Assembly (NCBI GenBank): GCA_021781575.1
Contig: JAJXWP010000006.1
Span: 62,001-126,000, forward strand
Reading direction: 5' to 3'
Origin: Pseudomonadota bacterium
GTDB taxonomy: Bacteria > Pseudomonadota > Alphaproteobacteria > Rhodospirillales > Magnetospirillaceae
Length of the DNA: 64,000 nucleotides
The position numbers were made by a program, and so were the translations under genes. How positions within the stretch are numbered: position 1 is the stretch's first letter; every line of letters starts with the position of its first letter. The notes below the pieces were generated by a model. It was given only the letters and a program-made list of their open reading frames with translations, had not been told where the DNA came from and made no database searches. Positions 1 through 8,353 of this stretch are shown in pieces.

Positions 1-251
1 TGCGGGATCTTGCCGACCAACTGGCCGAGTGGGGCGAGGCCACCGCCCTGGAGGAACGGCTCGCCCATGTCTGCGGCACCATCGCTTGCCACGGCAGCGT
101 GCGGGCCGGGCGGGCGCTCAACGCCGCCGAGATGAACGCCCTGCTGCGCCAGATGGAGGCGACGCCCCACTCCGGCCAGTGCAACCATGGTCGTCCCACC
201 TATGTCGAACTGAAGCTGGCCGATATCGAGAGGCTGTTCGGCCGGAGGTAG
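1..251 (+). CDS. mutL: DNA mismatch repair protein MutL, C-terminal fragment
   Basis: This is the 3' end of a gene whose start lies outside the window; the reading frame runs through base 3 and stops at 249-251. About 82 residues are visible and they match the C-terminal dimerisation domain of MutL. The diagnostic stretch is [10 protein letters not shown], then an [10 protein letters not shown] segment and [14 protein letters not shown], ending in DIERLFGRR, which is the usual MutL terminus. MutL couples mismatch recognition by MutS to downstream strand removal. The CNHGRP segment is typical of MutL in bacteria without MutH. The natural C-terminus is intact. Confidence 0.93.
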   Translation, partial: RDLADQLAEWGEATALEERLAHVCGTIACHGSVRAGRALNAAEMNALLRQMEATPHSGQCNHGRPTYVELKLADIERLFGRR

Positions 252-299
252 CCCGGCGGGGACCTTGCCTGCCCGTCCGCCGGGCAGTACGATTCCTTC

Positions 300-656
300 A
301 TGCGGTTGGCACTACCCCTGCTCATTGCCGCCTTGGCCTTGCCGGTGGCGAAAACGTCACGACTGCCGACAGAGCGTCTGGCCGCCGGATCCTATGCCGC
401 GCGTGCCGTGGACGGCGCGAAAATCGCCAACAAATGGTGCGATACCTGCCATCTGGTGCGGCATGCCCGGGGGCCCGACGTGGCGCCGACCTTCGCCCAA
501 ATCGCTGTTCAGCGCACGCCGGAACAGATTCGCGCCTTCCTCGCCCATCCCCATGGCGGCATGCCGCCCATCGAGCTGTCCAACAAGCAGATCGACGACG
601 TCATCGCCTACATGAACAGCCTGGTTCCCGGTTCCGACGTGCCGCCGGGGAAGTGA
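300..656 (+). CDS. Small monoheme cytochrome c, exported
   Basis: A 118-residue protein with a hydrophobic N-terminal segment (about residues 2-17) that looks like a signal peptide or anchor. One heme-attachment motif, CDTCH, lies near residue 47, and a GGMPP segment near residue 90 would supply the methionine axial ligand. This is the layout of a class I c-type cytochrome, so a periplasmic one-electron carrier is likely. It follows mutL by 48 bp on the same strand but has no obvious functional tie to it. The redox partner cannot be told from context; the large multiheme locus is 14 kb away. Confidence 0.85.
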   Translation: MRLALPLLIAALALPVAKTSRLPTERLAAGSYAARAVDGAKIANKWCDTCHLVRHARGPDVAPTFAQIAVQRTPEQIRAFLAHPHGGMPPIELSNKQIDDVIAYMNSLVPGSDVPPGK

Positions 657-1113
657 TCCAGGGTGATCTTGAACGCGCTACGGCTGCGCGTGCAAGCGAC
701 TATTTTCCGCGCTGGCGCGTTGAGCGATGCGCGAGCCGAGCATCGAAGAGCGCGAGCCGAGGATAGCCAAATGGCGCGGATGCGCCATGCCGGCGACTGA
801 GGACCAATCAATAGACCAGGGCGAACGCCTTCAGAGCGATCGCCTTGGGAAGTGACCGCCTTTCCTTTTGCCCTGTTGGGGTTAAGGCGCTCACTCCTTT
901 TCGACCGATGAAAGTTCTCTGAGTATTGCCGCTTTAGGCAACACGGATAGACACGGATATCAACGGACGGAGACGGATAAAGGGGGGCCTGCCGCCTTCG
1001 GCGGCGATATTCCGAATCTGTGTTCATCCGTTGGCCGCGTAGCGGCATCCGCATTCATCCGTTTCCTCCTCGCCCATTCGACATTTCGGCCGAGTGGGGG
1101 TGGTGGAAAGTGA
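657..1113. repeat. Gene-free stretch containing an ACGGAT/ATCCGT inverted repeat
   Basis: No convincing gene is present in this 457-base gap. The right half holds repeated CACGGAT/ACGGA units on one side (942-977) and ATCCGT/CATCCGT units on the other (1025-1062), around a GC-rich centre that has its own small hairpin (GCCGCC-TTCG-GGCGGC, near 991-1004). This is the look of a dispersed extragenic palindromic element. A similar element built on CACGGAG/CTCCGTG lies at 55315-55378. The left half (657-940) shows no recognisable feature. Confidence 0.5.
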
Positions 1114-1671
1114 TCAGGCGCCGCCGAGGGCTCGCAAGAACACCAGCCGCGCCGCGCCGTAAGTCCGCTCGTCGGCGATCGCCAGGCCGGCGACGGGCGA
1201 GGCGAAGGGCTCGCCGGCGGCCACTTCGACCACCACCAGCGCGTCGGCGGCCAGCCAGCCTTGCGCCTGCAGGGCGGCCAGCGCCGGTCGGGCCAGGCCG
1301 CTCTTGTAGGGCGGGTCCATCAGCACCAACCGGCAGGGCGTCGGTGCCTTGGGCGGCTTGGTGGCGTCCAGGCGCTGCACCGTCACCTGGTCGAGCACCC
1401 CCAGTTTTTTGGCATTGGCGAAGATGACGGCCAGGGCCGCGCCGTCGGATTCCATGAAGGTGACATGGCCGGCGCCGCGCGACAGCGCCTCGAAACCCAG
1501 GGCGCCCGAACCGGCGAAGGCGTCGAGGACCCGCTCGCCCGCCAGGCTGGGCGCCCCATGGGCGATGATGTTGAACAGGGCTTCGCGGACGCGGTCGGCG
1601 GTGGGGCGGGTCTGCGGCCCGGAGGGGGCCTGCAACACCCGGCCCCTATGACGGCCGGCGACGATGCGCAT
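1114..1671 (-). CDS. rsmD: 16S rRNA (guanine(966)-N(2))-methyltransferase RsmD
   Basis: A 185-residue SAM-dependent methyltransferase that modifies G966 of 16S rRNA. The start MRIVAGRHRG is the standard RsmD N-terminus and was chosen over a longer in-frame extension. Family marks are RPTADRVREALFNI near the N-terminus, the SAM-binding VLDAFAGSGALGFEALSRGA segment and the catalytic MDPPY motif. The start lies 26 bases inside the 3' end of the pseudouridine synthase gene, so the two rRNA-modification genes are translationally linked. This rluB-rsmD order is common in alphaproteobacteria. Confidence 0.95.
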   Translation of the reverse strand: MRIVAGRHRGRVLQAPSGPQTRPTADRVREALFNIIAHGAPSLAGERVLDAFAGSGALGFEALSRGAGHVTFMESDGAALAVIFANAKKLGVLDQVTVQRLDATKPPKAPTPCRLVLMDPPYKSGLARPALAALQAQGWLAADALVVVEVAAGEPFASPVAGLAIADERTYGAARLVFLRALGGA

Positions 1672-2434
1672 CGGGTTTTCCTTTGCCTTGCCGCTTGCCG
1701 CCCAGCTGTTCGGCAAGAACCCGGGCCGGCACTTCCTCGGCCTGCCCCGGCTCCAGCAGGCCCAGCTGGAACGGGCCGTAGGCGATGCGGATCAGCCGGC
1801 TGACCGTCCAGCCCAGATGCTCCATCACCCTGCGGATCTCCCGGTTCTTGCCTTCCTTCAGGCTGACCGTCAGCCAGGCGTTGGATCCCTGCTGGCGGTC
1901 GAGCACCGCCTTGATCGGGCCATAGGCCACGCCGTCGACCGTCAGCCCCCGCTCCAGGCCGGACAACTGGGCCGGATCGGGGGTGCCGTGAATGCGTACC
2001 CGGTAGCGGCGGACCCAGGCGGTGGCGGGCAGCTCCATGTGGCGCGCCAGCTCGCCGTCGTTGGTCAGCAGCAGCAGCCCTTCCGAGTTGAGGTCGAGGC
2101 GCCCCACCGATATGACCCGCGGCATGTCGTCCGGCAGGCGCTCGAACACGGTCGGGCGGCCCTGGGGATCCTTGTGGCTGGTCACCAGTCCCGGCGGCTT
2201 GTGGTAGCGCCACAGGCGGGTGCGTTCCGCCTCGGGCAGCGGCTTGCCGTCTACGGTGATGTGGCTGGTGTCGGTAACGGTCACCGCCGGGGTCGCCAGG
2301 ACGGTGCCGTCCACCGCCACCCGGCCCTCGGCAATCCAGCGTTCGGCTTCACGGCGCGAACACAAGCCGGCGCGTGCCAGGCGCTTGGCGATTCGCTCGC
2401 CCTTGGTGGAATCGCCGGCGGTCTGATCGGTCAT
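1646..2434 (-). CDS. rluB: 23S rRNA pseudouridine synthase, RluB/RsuA family
   Basis: A 262-residue RsuA/RluB-family pseudouridine synthase. It has an N-terminal S4 RNA-binding domain (RIAKRLARAGLCSRREAE) followed by the catalytic domain with GRLDLNSEGLLLLTNDGEL, in which the aspartate is the family's catalytic residue, and a C-terminal EGKNREIRRVMEHLG segment. The ATG at 2434 forms an ATGA overlap with the stop of the upstream peptidase gene, so it is preferred to a TTG three codons earlier. The basic tail (KRQGKGKPDAHRRRPS) may add RNA affinity. RluB modifies helix 80 of 23S rRNA; RluE or RluF specificity cannot be excluded from sequence alone. Confidence 0.9.
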   Translation of the reverse strand: MTDQTAGDSTKGERIAKRLARAGLCSRREAERWIAEGRVAVDGTVLATPAVTVTDTSHITVDGKPLPEAERTRLWRYHKPPGLVTSHKDPQGRPTVFERLPDDMPRVISVGRLDLNSEGLLLLTNDGELARHMELPATAWVRRYRVRIHGTPDPAQLSGLERGLTVDGVAYGPIKAVLDRQQGSNAWLTVSLKEGKNREIRRVMEHLGWTVSRLIRIAYGPFQLGLLEPGQAEEVPARVLAEQLGGKRQGKGKPDAHRRRPS

Positions 2435-3144
2435 CGGCGGCAAGCCTCGATGAAAGCGTGGAAGATAGCGGTATCAGCGGGGTCGATGGCATATTCGGGG
2501 TGCCATTGCAAGCCCAGGCAGAAGCGGCGGGACGGAACTTCGATCCCCTCGATGACGCCATCGGCCGCCGTGGCGTTGATCACGACGCCAGCCGGTACCG
2601 TCTTCACCGCCTGATGGTGGGCACTGTTCACCGCCACCGATGCCGTCCCGGCGATCCGGCGCAGCAGCGTCCCGGCGACGACGTCGACGGCATGGCCGGG
2701 CTCGCTGCGCGGGTTCGGCTGTTCGTGGGCCAGCGGCGATCGGATCTCGTCGGGAATGTGCTGGATCAGCGTGCCGCCCAGGGCCACCGCCAGCAACTGC
2801 TCGCCGCCGCAGATGCCGAGAAGCGGCATGTCGCGGTCGAGGGCGCCTTTGACCATGGCCAGTTCGAAGTCCGTTCGCCGGGTCTTCAGCGTCACCGTTT
2901 CGTGGCGGATCGGAGCGCCGAACAGCGCGGGGTCGACGTCGAAGGCGCCGCCGGTGACGACCAAGCCGTCCAGGCGGCCGAGATAGGCCTCCGCCAGCTC
3001 GGGATGGTGGGGCAGCGGCAGCGGCAGTCCGCCTGCCGCCGCCACGGCGTCGCAGTAGTTGCGGCGCAGCGCATACCAGGGCAGTGTCGAATAGCCGCCC
3101 GGCTCCTCGCTGTCCAAGGTAATGCCGATCAGGGGAGGGATCAT
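2431..3144 (-). CDS. Gamma-glutamyl-gamma-aminobutyrate hydrolase-like peptidase C26
   Basis: A 237-residue class I glutamine amidotransferase-like hydrolase of the PuuD / peptidase C26 family. The nucleophile cysteine sits in PLLGICGGEQ, the catalytic His-Glu pair in LGLQWHPEY, and the N-terminal PPLIGITLD is typical. Members release glutamate from gamma-glutamyl compounds such as gamma-Glu-GABA in putrescine breakdown. No other puu gene is nearby; the gene heads an operon with rluB and rsmD through an ATGA overlap, so the substrate here is uncertain. A gabD-type dehydrogenase lies 9.5 kb away and could share a GABA route, but that is inference. Confidence 0.85.
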   Translation of the reverse strand: MIPPLIGITLDSEEPGGYSTLPWYALRRNYCDAVAAAGGLPLPLPHHPELAEAYLGRLDGLVVTGGAFDVDPALFGAPIRHETVTLKTRRTDFELAMVKGALDRDMPLLGICGGEQLLAVALGGTLIQHIPDEIRSPLAHEQPNPRSEPGHAVDVVAGTLLRRIAGTASVAVNSAHHQAVKTVPAGVVINATAADGVIEGIEVPSRRFCLGLQWHPEYAIDPADTAIFHAFIEACRR

Positions 3145-3262
3145 CGCGGCACTTTAGTGCGCAAGCCGAGGCAGAAACCAGCGAAAAAGGCCTCGGTCAG
3201 TACTTGTTAACCAAATGACGCCGACAATATCTTGACCGGCAATGCATATCTGGAATGGGAAT

Positions 3263-3679
3263 ATGAGGCATTTCATCCGACGAGCCCCGTTCCTCGCCCT
3301 GTTTCTTTTGCCGGTCGTTGTGCCGCCGGTCATGGCTGCCGGGTCATCCGGGGGACAACGCCATTGCCCCGCATCGACGCCGGAAAATACCCTCGTCTTC
3401 TTCGCGCCCGGCAGGAAAGCGGACGACGACAAGGCGCAACTCGACGGCTTGGCCGAATCCTTGCGCAAGGAGCAGCGACCGGTCTGCATTCTGGCCTTCG
3501 TCGATCCGAAGGAGGCGGGTTATTCGAAGAAGCTGGCCATCCGAAGGATCCTATGGGTGCGCGACAACCTGATCGCCAAAGGCGTTTCGCCGACCGTCAT
3601 CGCCGCCGAACTGCGGCCGGCCGAGGTTGACCAGACCAAGGAATCGCTGCGCCTGGTTGATGTCATCCTTGGTCCTTGA
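3263..3679 (+). CDS. Exported protein of unknown function, weakly OmpA-C-like
   Basis: A 138-residue protein starting at MRHFIRRAPF, with a clear signal peptide (hydrophobic FLALFLLPVVVPPVMAA) and no membrane segment afterwards. The body carries a beta-strand-like NTLVFFAPG, a helix with KAQLDGLAESL, and a region AIRRILWVRDNLIAKGVSPTVI. That last region resembles the helix-strand part of OmpA/MotB peptidoglycan-binding domains, but key residues are not convincing. It ends 4 bp before tadA. I do not recognise a family with confidence; a periplasmic or wall-associated role is inference. Confidence 0.65.
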   Translation: MRHFIRRAPFLALFLLPVVVPPVMAAGSSGGQRHCPASTPENTLVFFAPGRKADDDKAQLDGLAESLRKEQRPVCILAFVDPKEAGYSKKLAIRRILWVRDNLIAKGVSPTVIAAELRPAEVDQTKESLRLVDVILGP

Positions 3680-3683
3680 ACCG

Positions 3684-4124
3684 ATGAATCCTTTTCTCGC
3701 CCTGGCCTTCGCTGAGGCCGATGCGGCGGCTTCGCGCGGCGAAGTGCCGGTCGGCGCGGTGGTGGTGCGCAACCAGGTGGTGCTGGCGCAGGCCGGAAAT
3801 CGCGTCGAGGAACTGGCCGATCCCACCGCCCACGCCGAGATCCTCGCCCTGCGCGCGGCCGCAGCGGCGGTCGGCGAGCCGCGCCTGGTCGGCTGCGACC
3901 TGTGGGTCACCTTGGAGCCCTGCCCGATGTGCGCCGCGGCCATTTCGCTGGCCCGCATCCGCCGCCTCCATTTCAGCGCCTATGATCCGAAAGGCGGCGG
4001 CGTTGACCACGGCCCCCGGGTGTTCGACCATCCGACCTGCAACCACCGGCCGGAAGTGGTCGGCGGACTGGAGGAGCAGATGGGGGGACAGCTGTTGAAG
4101 GCGTTCTTTCGGGACAAGCGTTAA
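3684..4124 (+). CDS. tadA: tRNA-specific adenosine deaminase TadA
   Basis: A 146-residue zinc deaminase that converts A34 to inosine in tRNA-Arg(ACG). The start [13 protein letters not shown] was chosen over an in-frame upstream extension. The zinc-site motifs are HAE (in [10 protein letters not shown]) and PCPMC (in [10 protein letters not shown]), which supply the histidine, two cysteines and the catalytic glutamate. [10 protein letters not shown] near the N-terminus is typical of TadA. Its stop codon is shared, in the sequence TTAA, with the stop of purD on the opposite strand, so the two genes converge with a 4-bp overlap and no room for a terminator. Confidence 0.95.
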   Translation: MNPFLALAFAEADAAASRGEVPVGAVVVRNQVVLAQAGNRVEELADPTAHAEILALRAAAAAVGEPRLVGCDLWVTLEPCPMCAAAISLARIRRLHFSAYDPKGGGVDHGPRVFDHPTCNHRPEVVGGLEEQMGGQLLKAFFRDKR

Positions 4125-5392
4125 CCCAACGCCCGCCAGCCGATATCTCGGCGGCAGAAACCTTCCGGCCAGCGGATGCGGTCGACCGCCTGATAGGCGC
4201 GGGCCTGCGCCTCGGCGACGGTGGCGCCGACCGCCGTGACACCCAGCACCCGCCCGCCGTTGGCCACCACGCGGCCCTCGGCATCGCGGCGGGTGCCAGC
4301 GTGCAGCACGGTAACTCCAGGCACCGCTCCCGCCTGGTCCAGGCCGTCGATGACCGTGCCCTTGGCATAGCTGCCGGGGTAGCCCCGGGCGGCCATCACC
4401 ACCACCAGGGCCGGATCGGGTTTCCACGATACCGTGCGGCCGGACAGCCGGCCGTCGCAGGCGGCCAGCATCAGCTCGACGATGTCCGTGTCGAGCCGCG
4501 CCATCAGCACCTGGCATTCCGGGTCGCCGAAGCGGACATTGTATTCCAGCAGCTTCGGCTCGCCGTCCTCGATCATCAGCCCGGCGAACAGGACGCCCTT
4601 GTACGGCCGGCCCTCCGCCGCCATGCCGCGCACGGTGGGCAGGATGCAGTGTTCCATCACCTTGGCGGCGATCTCCGCCGTCACCACCGGAGCCGGTGAA
4701 TAGGCGCCCATGCCGCCCGTATTGGGCCCCGTATCGCCGTCGCCGACCCGTTTGTGATCCTGCGCGGCAGCCAGTGGCAGGGCCGTTTCGCCGTCGACGA
4801 TGGCGAAAAAGCTGGCCTCTTCTCCGGCCAGGAACTCCTCGACCACCAGCTCGTCGCCGGCGGCGCCGAACACCTTGTCGCCCATCATCATGTCGACGGC
4901 GGCCAGGGCCTCGTCGACGGTCATGGCCACCACCACGCCCTTGCCGGCGGCCAGGCCGTCGGTCTTGACCACGATGGGGGCCCCCTTGGCGCGGATGAAG
5001 GCTTTGGCCGCCTCGGCGTCGGTGAAGCGGCCGTAGGCGGCGGTCGGCACACCGTATTTGGCCAGGATGTCCTTCATGAAGCCCTTCGAGCCTTCGAGCT
5101 CGGCGGCCGCGGCGCTGGGGCCGAAGGCCTTGATGCCGGCGGCCGCCAGCTTGTCGGCCAAACCCAGCACCAGCGGCGCCTCGGGCCCGATGACGACGAA
5201 GTCCACCGCCTGGGCCTTGGCGTAGTCGACCAGGGCGTCCACCTCTTCGGCGGCGATGGGCACCAGGGTGGCCAGGTCGGCGATGCCGGCATTGCCGGGG
5301 GCGCACAACAGTTCGCGGCACAGCGGAGAACGGCGGATCGCCCAGCACAGGGCATGCTCGCGTCCGCCCGAACCGACCACCAGGATCTTCAT
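4121..5392 (-). CDS. purD: Phosphoribosylamine-glycine ligase PurD
   Basis: A 423-residue ATP-grasp enzyme for the second step of purine synthesis, joining glycine to 5-phosphoribosylamine. The start [19 protein letters not shown] is the characteristic PurD N-terminus. Further marks are [14 protein letters not shown], the ATP-grasp segment [33 protein letters not shown], and [17 protein letters not shown] with the metal-binding Glu and Asn. Length is normal for the family. It converges on tadA, and a vapBC-type pair is divergent upstream. Confidence 0.97.
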   Translation of the reverse strand: MKILVVGSGGREHALCWAIRRSPLCRELLCAPGNAGIADLATLVPIAAEEVDALVDYAKAQAVDFVVIGPEAPLVLGLADKLAAAGIKAFGPSAAAAELEGSKGFMKDILAKYGVPTAAYGRFTDAEAAKAFIRAKGAPIVVKTDGLAAGKGVVVAMTVDEALAAVDMMMGDKVFGAAGDELVVEEFLAGEEASFFAIVDGETALPLAAAQDHKRVGDGDTGPNTGGMGAYSPAPVVTAEIAAKVMEHCILPTVRGMAAEGRPYKGVLFAGLMIEDGEPKLLEYNVRFGDPECQVLMARLDTDIVELMLAACDGRLSGRTVSWKPDPALVVVMAARGYPGSYAKGTVIDGLDQAGAVPGVTVLHAGTRRDAEGRVVANGGRVLGVTAVGATVAEAQARAYQAVDRIRWPEGFCRRDIGWRALG

Positions 5393-5480
5393 CGCCGTCC
5401 CTCCCGACAGATTTGCGTTGGCGGCGTCTTGTACCACAAAACGGCAAGGCGCCAAGCATTGCTGGAGCGTTGAGATTGGC

Positions 5481-5493
5481 ATCATACGATGAT
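5481..5493. promoter_or_regulatory. Short palindrome upstream of the toxin-antitoxin genes
   Basis: The sequence ATCAT-ACG-ATGAT is an inverted repeat with 5-bp arms, 28 bp before the vapB start. VapB antitoxins usually bind such operators to autoregulate their operon, so this is a candidate VapBC operator; that is inference from position and symmetry. Confidence 0.4.
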
Positions 5494-5520
5494 AAATTCG
5501 TGCCTATGAAGGAGGTGGAG

Positions 5521-5718
5521 ATGCGCACGACCTTAGCGCTGGACGATGAATTGTTGGCCAAGGCTCAGGCATTTACCGGCTTGCAGGAGAAATCAGCCCT
5601 GGTTCGCGAGGCGCTCAAGGCGCTGATAGAGCGCGAAAGCGCACGGCGGCTGGCCCGCCTGGGCGGCAGCGAACCCGATCTGGCGACACCACCGCGGCGT
5701 CGGTCGGGCCAAGGGTGA
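5521..5718 (+). CDS. vapB: VapB-type antitoxin
   Basis: A 65-residue protein of the short VapB / DUF2191 antitoxin type. MRTTLALDDELLAKAQAFTG followed by EKSALVREALKALIERESARRLARLGG forms the expected strand-helix-helix DNA-binding head, and the tail (about residues 47-65) is basic and proline-rich and would wrap the toxin. The start codon follows a strong AAGGAGGTGGAG ribosome-binding site. It overlaps the toxin start by 4 bp (GTGA), the usual coupling of type II systems. Antitoxin binding to the palindrome at 5481-5493 is plausible but not shown. Confidence 0.85.
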   Translation: MRTTLALDDELLAKAQAFTGLQEKSALVREALKALIERESARRLARLGGSEPDLATPPRRRSGQG

Positions 5719-6086
5719 TCCTGGTCGATACATCGGTGTGGATCGACCATCTGCGTGCCGGGGATGCGACCCTGGCGGCGCTGCTGGATTCCGGGCAGGT
5801 TCTCGTTCATCCGTTCGTGATCAGTGAACTCGCCCTGGGCAATCTGCGCCAACGCGACCTCGTCCTTGGCAGCTTGCGTGATCTGCCACAGGCCAGCGTT
5901 GCCACGGAGGGGGAACTGCTCCATTTCGTCGAACGGAACGCCTTGTTCGGTCTCGGTATCGGCCATGTCGATGCGCATCTTCTCGCTGCTACCCGGCTGA
6001 CGGATGAGGCCACCTTGTGGACGCGCGACAAGCGTCTCCTCAGGGCCGCCGATCGGCTGCACCTGACGGCCGACGGCTTGTCGTAA
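5715..6086 (+). CDS. vapC: VapC-type PIN-domain ribonuclease toxin
   Basis: A 123-residue PIN-domain protein starting with GTG. The acidic residues of the active site are visible: [10 protein letters not shown] near the N-terminus, the FVISELALG glutamate, HVDAHLLAA and the TLWTRDKRL segment. VapC toxins cut tRNA or rRNA and are neutralised by the cognate VapB. The overlap with the antitoxin gene by 4 bp and their matching sizes make a functional pair likely. The pair sits between purD and xseA with no sign of an associated mobile element. Confidence 0.9.
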   Translation: MILVDTSVWIDHLRAGDATLAALLDSGQVLVHPFVISELALGNLRQRDLVLGSLRDLPQASVATEGELLHFVERNALFGLGIGHVDAHLLAATRLTDEATLWTRDKRLLRAADRLHLTADGLS

Positions 6087-6112
6087 CGGCCTCGGCCACC
6101 TATTCTCCCCCC

Positions 6113-7546
6113 ATGCCCGCGATCACCGAAGCTCCCGCCTCCCACAATCTGCCGGAATACACCGTCAGCGAGATTTCGCAGGCGCTGAAGCGCACCGTCG
6201 AACAGACCTACGACAATGTGCGGGTGCGCGGCGAGATTTCCGGATTCAAACGCCATTCCTCGGGCCATCTCTATTTCTGCCTGAAGGACGCCGAGGCGGT
6301 GCTGGACGCGGTGTGCTGGCGCGGCTCGGCCGGGCGCCTCATGGTGGCGCCCGAGGACGGCCTGGAAGTGGTGGCGACCGGCCGGCTGACCACCTATCCC
6401 GGCCGTTCCAAATACCAGATGGTGGTGGAACGGATGGAACTGGCCGGGCAGGGGGCGCTGCTCAAGCTGTTGGAGGACCGCAAGCGCCGGCTGGCCGCCG
6501 AAGGACTGTTCGATGCGGGGCGGAAGAAGAAGCTGCCGTTCCTGCCCGAGGTGATCGGCGTGGTCACTTCGCCGACCGGCGCGGTGATCCGCGACATCCT
6601 GCACCGGCTGGCCGATCGTTTTCCGCGCCATGTTCTGCTATGGCCGGTGGCGGTGCAGGGCGAAGGCGCCGCCGAGCAGGTGGCGGCCGCCATCGACGGC
6701 TTTAACCGGATCGCTCGCGGCGGTGCGGTGCCGCGCCCCGACCTGCTGATCATCGCCCGCGGTGGCGGCTCGCTGGAGGACCTGTGGGCCTTCAACGAAG
6801 AGGTGGTGGTGCGTGCGGCGGCGGCTTCGGACATTCCGCTGATTTCGGCGGTCGGCCATGAGACCGATACCACTCTGATCGACTATGCCGCCGACATGCG
6901 GGCGCCGACGCCCACCGGCGCCGCCGAGATCGCCGTCCCGGTGCGCCGCGAGCTGGTGCTGCAGGTGATGGATCGCGGCCGGCGGCTGGTTGCCTCATTG
7001 ACCCGCCTGGTGGACGAGCGGCGCGTTCAAATCGAAGGTCTGGGCCGCGGCCTGCCTGATTTGCGGCGCCGCATCGAGGACCTGATGCGCGGCGTCGACG
7101 ATCGCGGGGAACGCCTCGCCAACGCCTTGCCCAATTTCCTGCAGCGCCGCCAGACCGAGGTGGCGCGGCTGGCGGCGCGCCTCAGGAGCCCACGCGAACA
7201 GATCGCCGAGAAGCGGCACGCGCTGGAAGGCCCGGCGACTCGCCTGGACGCGGCTTGGCAGCGTCTTGTGGAGAATCGGCGGGCCCGCCTGGACCGGGCC
7301 GGCGCGCTGCTCGACAGCCTGTCCTACGAGCAGGTGCTGAAACGCGGCTTCGCCCTGGTGCGCGATGCCGCCGGCCAGCCGGTGATCTCGGCCGAACAGG
7401 CTCATCCGGGTGACCGCTGGGGGGTGACCTTCCAGGGCGACCATACGGTGCCGGTGGTGGTCGACGGCAGCCACCAGCCGCCGCCCCGGTCCCCGACGCG
7501 CAAGACAGGCAAGGAACGCGACAAGCGCCAGGGGAGCCTGCTTTAG
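6113..7546 (+). CDS. xseA: Exodeoxyribonuclease VII large subunit XseA
   Basis: A 477-residue large subunit of exonuclease VII, which degrades single-stranded DNA with XseB. The N-terminal OB-fold begins with [19 protein letters not shown] and includes [22 protein letters not shown]. The catalytic part contains the conserved [17 protein letters not shown] and [24 protein letters not shown]-type segments. A long helical region (about residues 280-430) forms the coiled-coil, followed by [13 protein letters not shown]. The start at [10 protein letters not shown] was chosen because the family homology begins shortly after it. No xseB is adjacent. Confidence 0.96.
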   Translation: MPAITEAPASHNLPEYTVSEISQALKRTVEQTYDNVRVRGEISGFKRHSSGHLYFCLKDAEAVLDAVCWRGSAGRLMVAPEDGLEVVATGRLTTYPGRSKYQMVVERMELAGQGALLKLLEDRKRRLAAEGLFDAGRKKKLPFLPEVIGVVTSPTGAVIRDILHRLADRFPRHVLLWPVAVQGEGAAEQVAAAIDGFNRIARGGAVPRPDLLIIARGGGSLEDLWAFNEEVVVRAAAASDIPLISAVGHETDTTLIDYAADMRAPTPTGAAEIAVPVRRELVLQVMDRGRRLVASLTRLVDERRVQIEGLGRGLPDLRRRIEDLMRGVDDRGERLANALPNFLQRRQTEVARLAARLRSPREQIAEKRHALEGPATRLDAAWQRLVENRRARLDRAGALLDSLSYEQVLKRGFALVRDAAGQPVISAEQAHPGDRWGVTFQGDHTVPVVVDGSHQPPPRSPTRKTGKERDKRQGSLL

Positions 7547-7547
7547 C

Positions 7548-8219
7548 TCACCTGCTGAGGGCGGCCCGCAACGGGTTGGCCTCGGCGTTCTTCCCTGCCC
7601 CCGCGGTGATCTCGGCGGCATTGAGCGGCTGACCGTAGAATGCCTGGTCGAGATCGAAGCGCTGCGAGATGTCGCTGCCCGAAACGGTCAGGCCGCCATA
7701 GGCGCCTTTTGACTTCGACCAGACGATGATATCGGCGCCCGCCAGCTGCTGCTGGTTTGCCGTGTTGTAATCGGCCATCGCCATGCCACCCGACGCTTTA
7801 AGCGAATAGCTGCTGCTCTTCAGCAGGCTGTCCAATGCCTGCTGGTCCATCAGGAACATGACCACGGAACTTTCCTCGCCGCCCAGCTGGAGGCCCACGG
7901 AAAGCGACGTCGCCTCATAAAATGCCGGATCGCTCCAGCCGTGCGGTCCGTGCGCCAAGAGAACCCCCTGGCCGCGCGAAGCGCCGACGACGGCGCCACC
8001 CTTGACCAGGTTGGGAAAGATTACCACTCCCTTGGCCTTGTCCAGGAGGGCGGTGGTCTTGGCCCCCCCGCTTCCCTTCATCGCATCCACCGTCGTGATT
8101 GCTTTCGCGATCAGCGACCGGTTGTCGGCCTGCTCTTCCCCCGGATTGGCGGAGGTGCAGCCGACCAGGGTGAGCATGGCAAACATGCCGGCACAGGCCA
8201 GCAGCGAACGGCGGTTCAT
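7548..8219 (-). CDS. SYLF-domain lipoprotein (Ysc84-like)
   Basis: A 223-residue lipoprotein. The signal peptide ends in the lipobox LVGC, placing the acylated cysteine near residue 21. The mature part is a SYLF / Ysc84 lipid-binding domain: AKGVVIFPNLVKGGAVVGASRG, GPHGWSDPAFYEATSLSVGLQLGG and KGAYGGLTVSGSDI are its standard blocks. Bacterial members are usually annotated as lipid-binding proteins of unknown role. It converges with xseA with a single base between the two stop codons. A ribosome-binding GGAGG lies just before the start. Confidence 0.87.
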   Translation of the reverse strand: MNRRSLLACAGMFAMLTLVGCTSANPGEEQADNRSLIAKAITTVDAMKGSGGAKTTALLDKAKGVVIFPNLVKGGAVVGASRGQGVLLAHGPHGWSDPAFYEATSLSVGLQLGGEESSVVMFLMDQQALDSLLKSSSYSLKASGGMAMADYNTANQQQLAGADIIVWSKSKGAYGGLTVSGSDISQRFDLDQAFYGQPLNAAEITAGAGKNAEANPLRAALSR

Positions 8220-8353
8220 CCGTCACCTCCTCCCTTGTCGAATCCAGGCGGCGAACCAGCCTGGAAAGGCAGGGTGACAGTTGGGGTGTCGCTCACCGGT
8301 CGGGAAGGGGGCGGCGCCGGGAACAACGGATGGTTCTTCCCCATCCGGGGAAA

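Noticed and set aside
3663-5561. A 632-codon minus-strand frame over tadA and purD
   Set aside because: It is out of frame with purD and antisense to tadA; purD and tadA both have complete conserved motifs.
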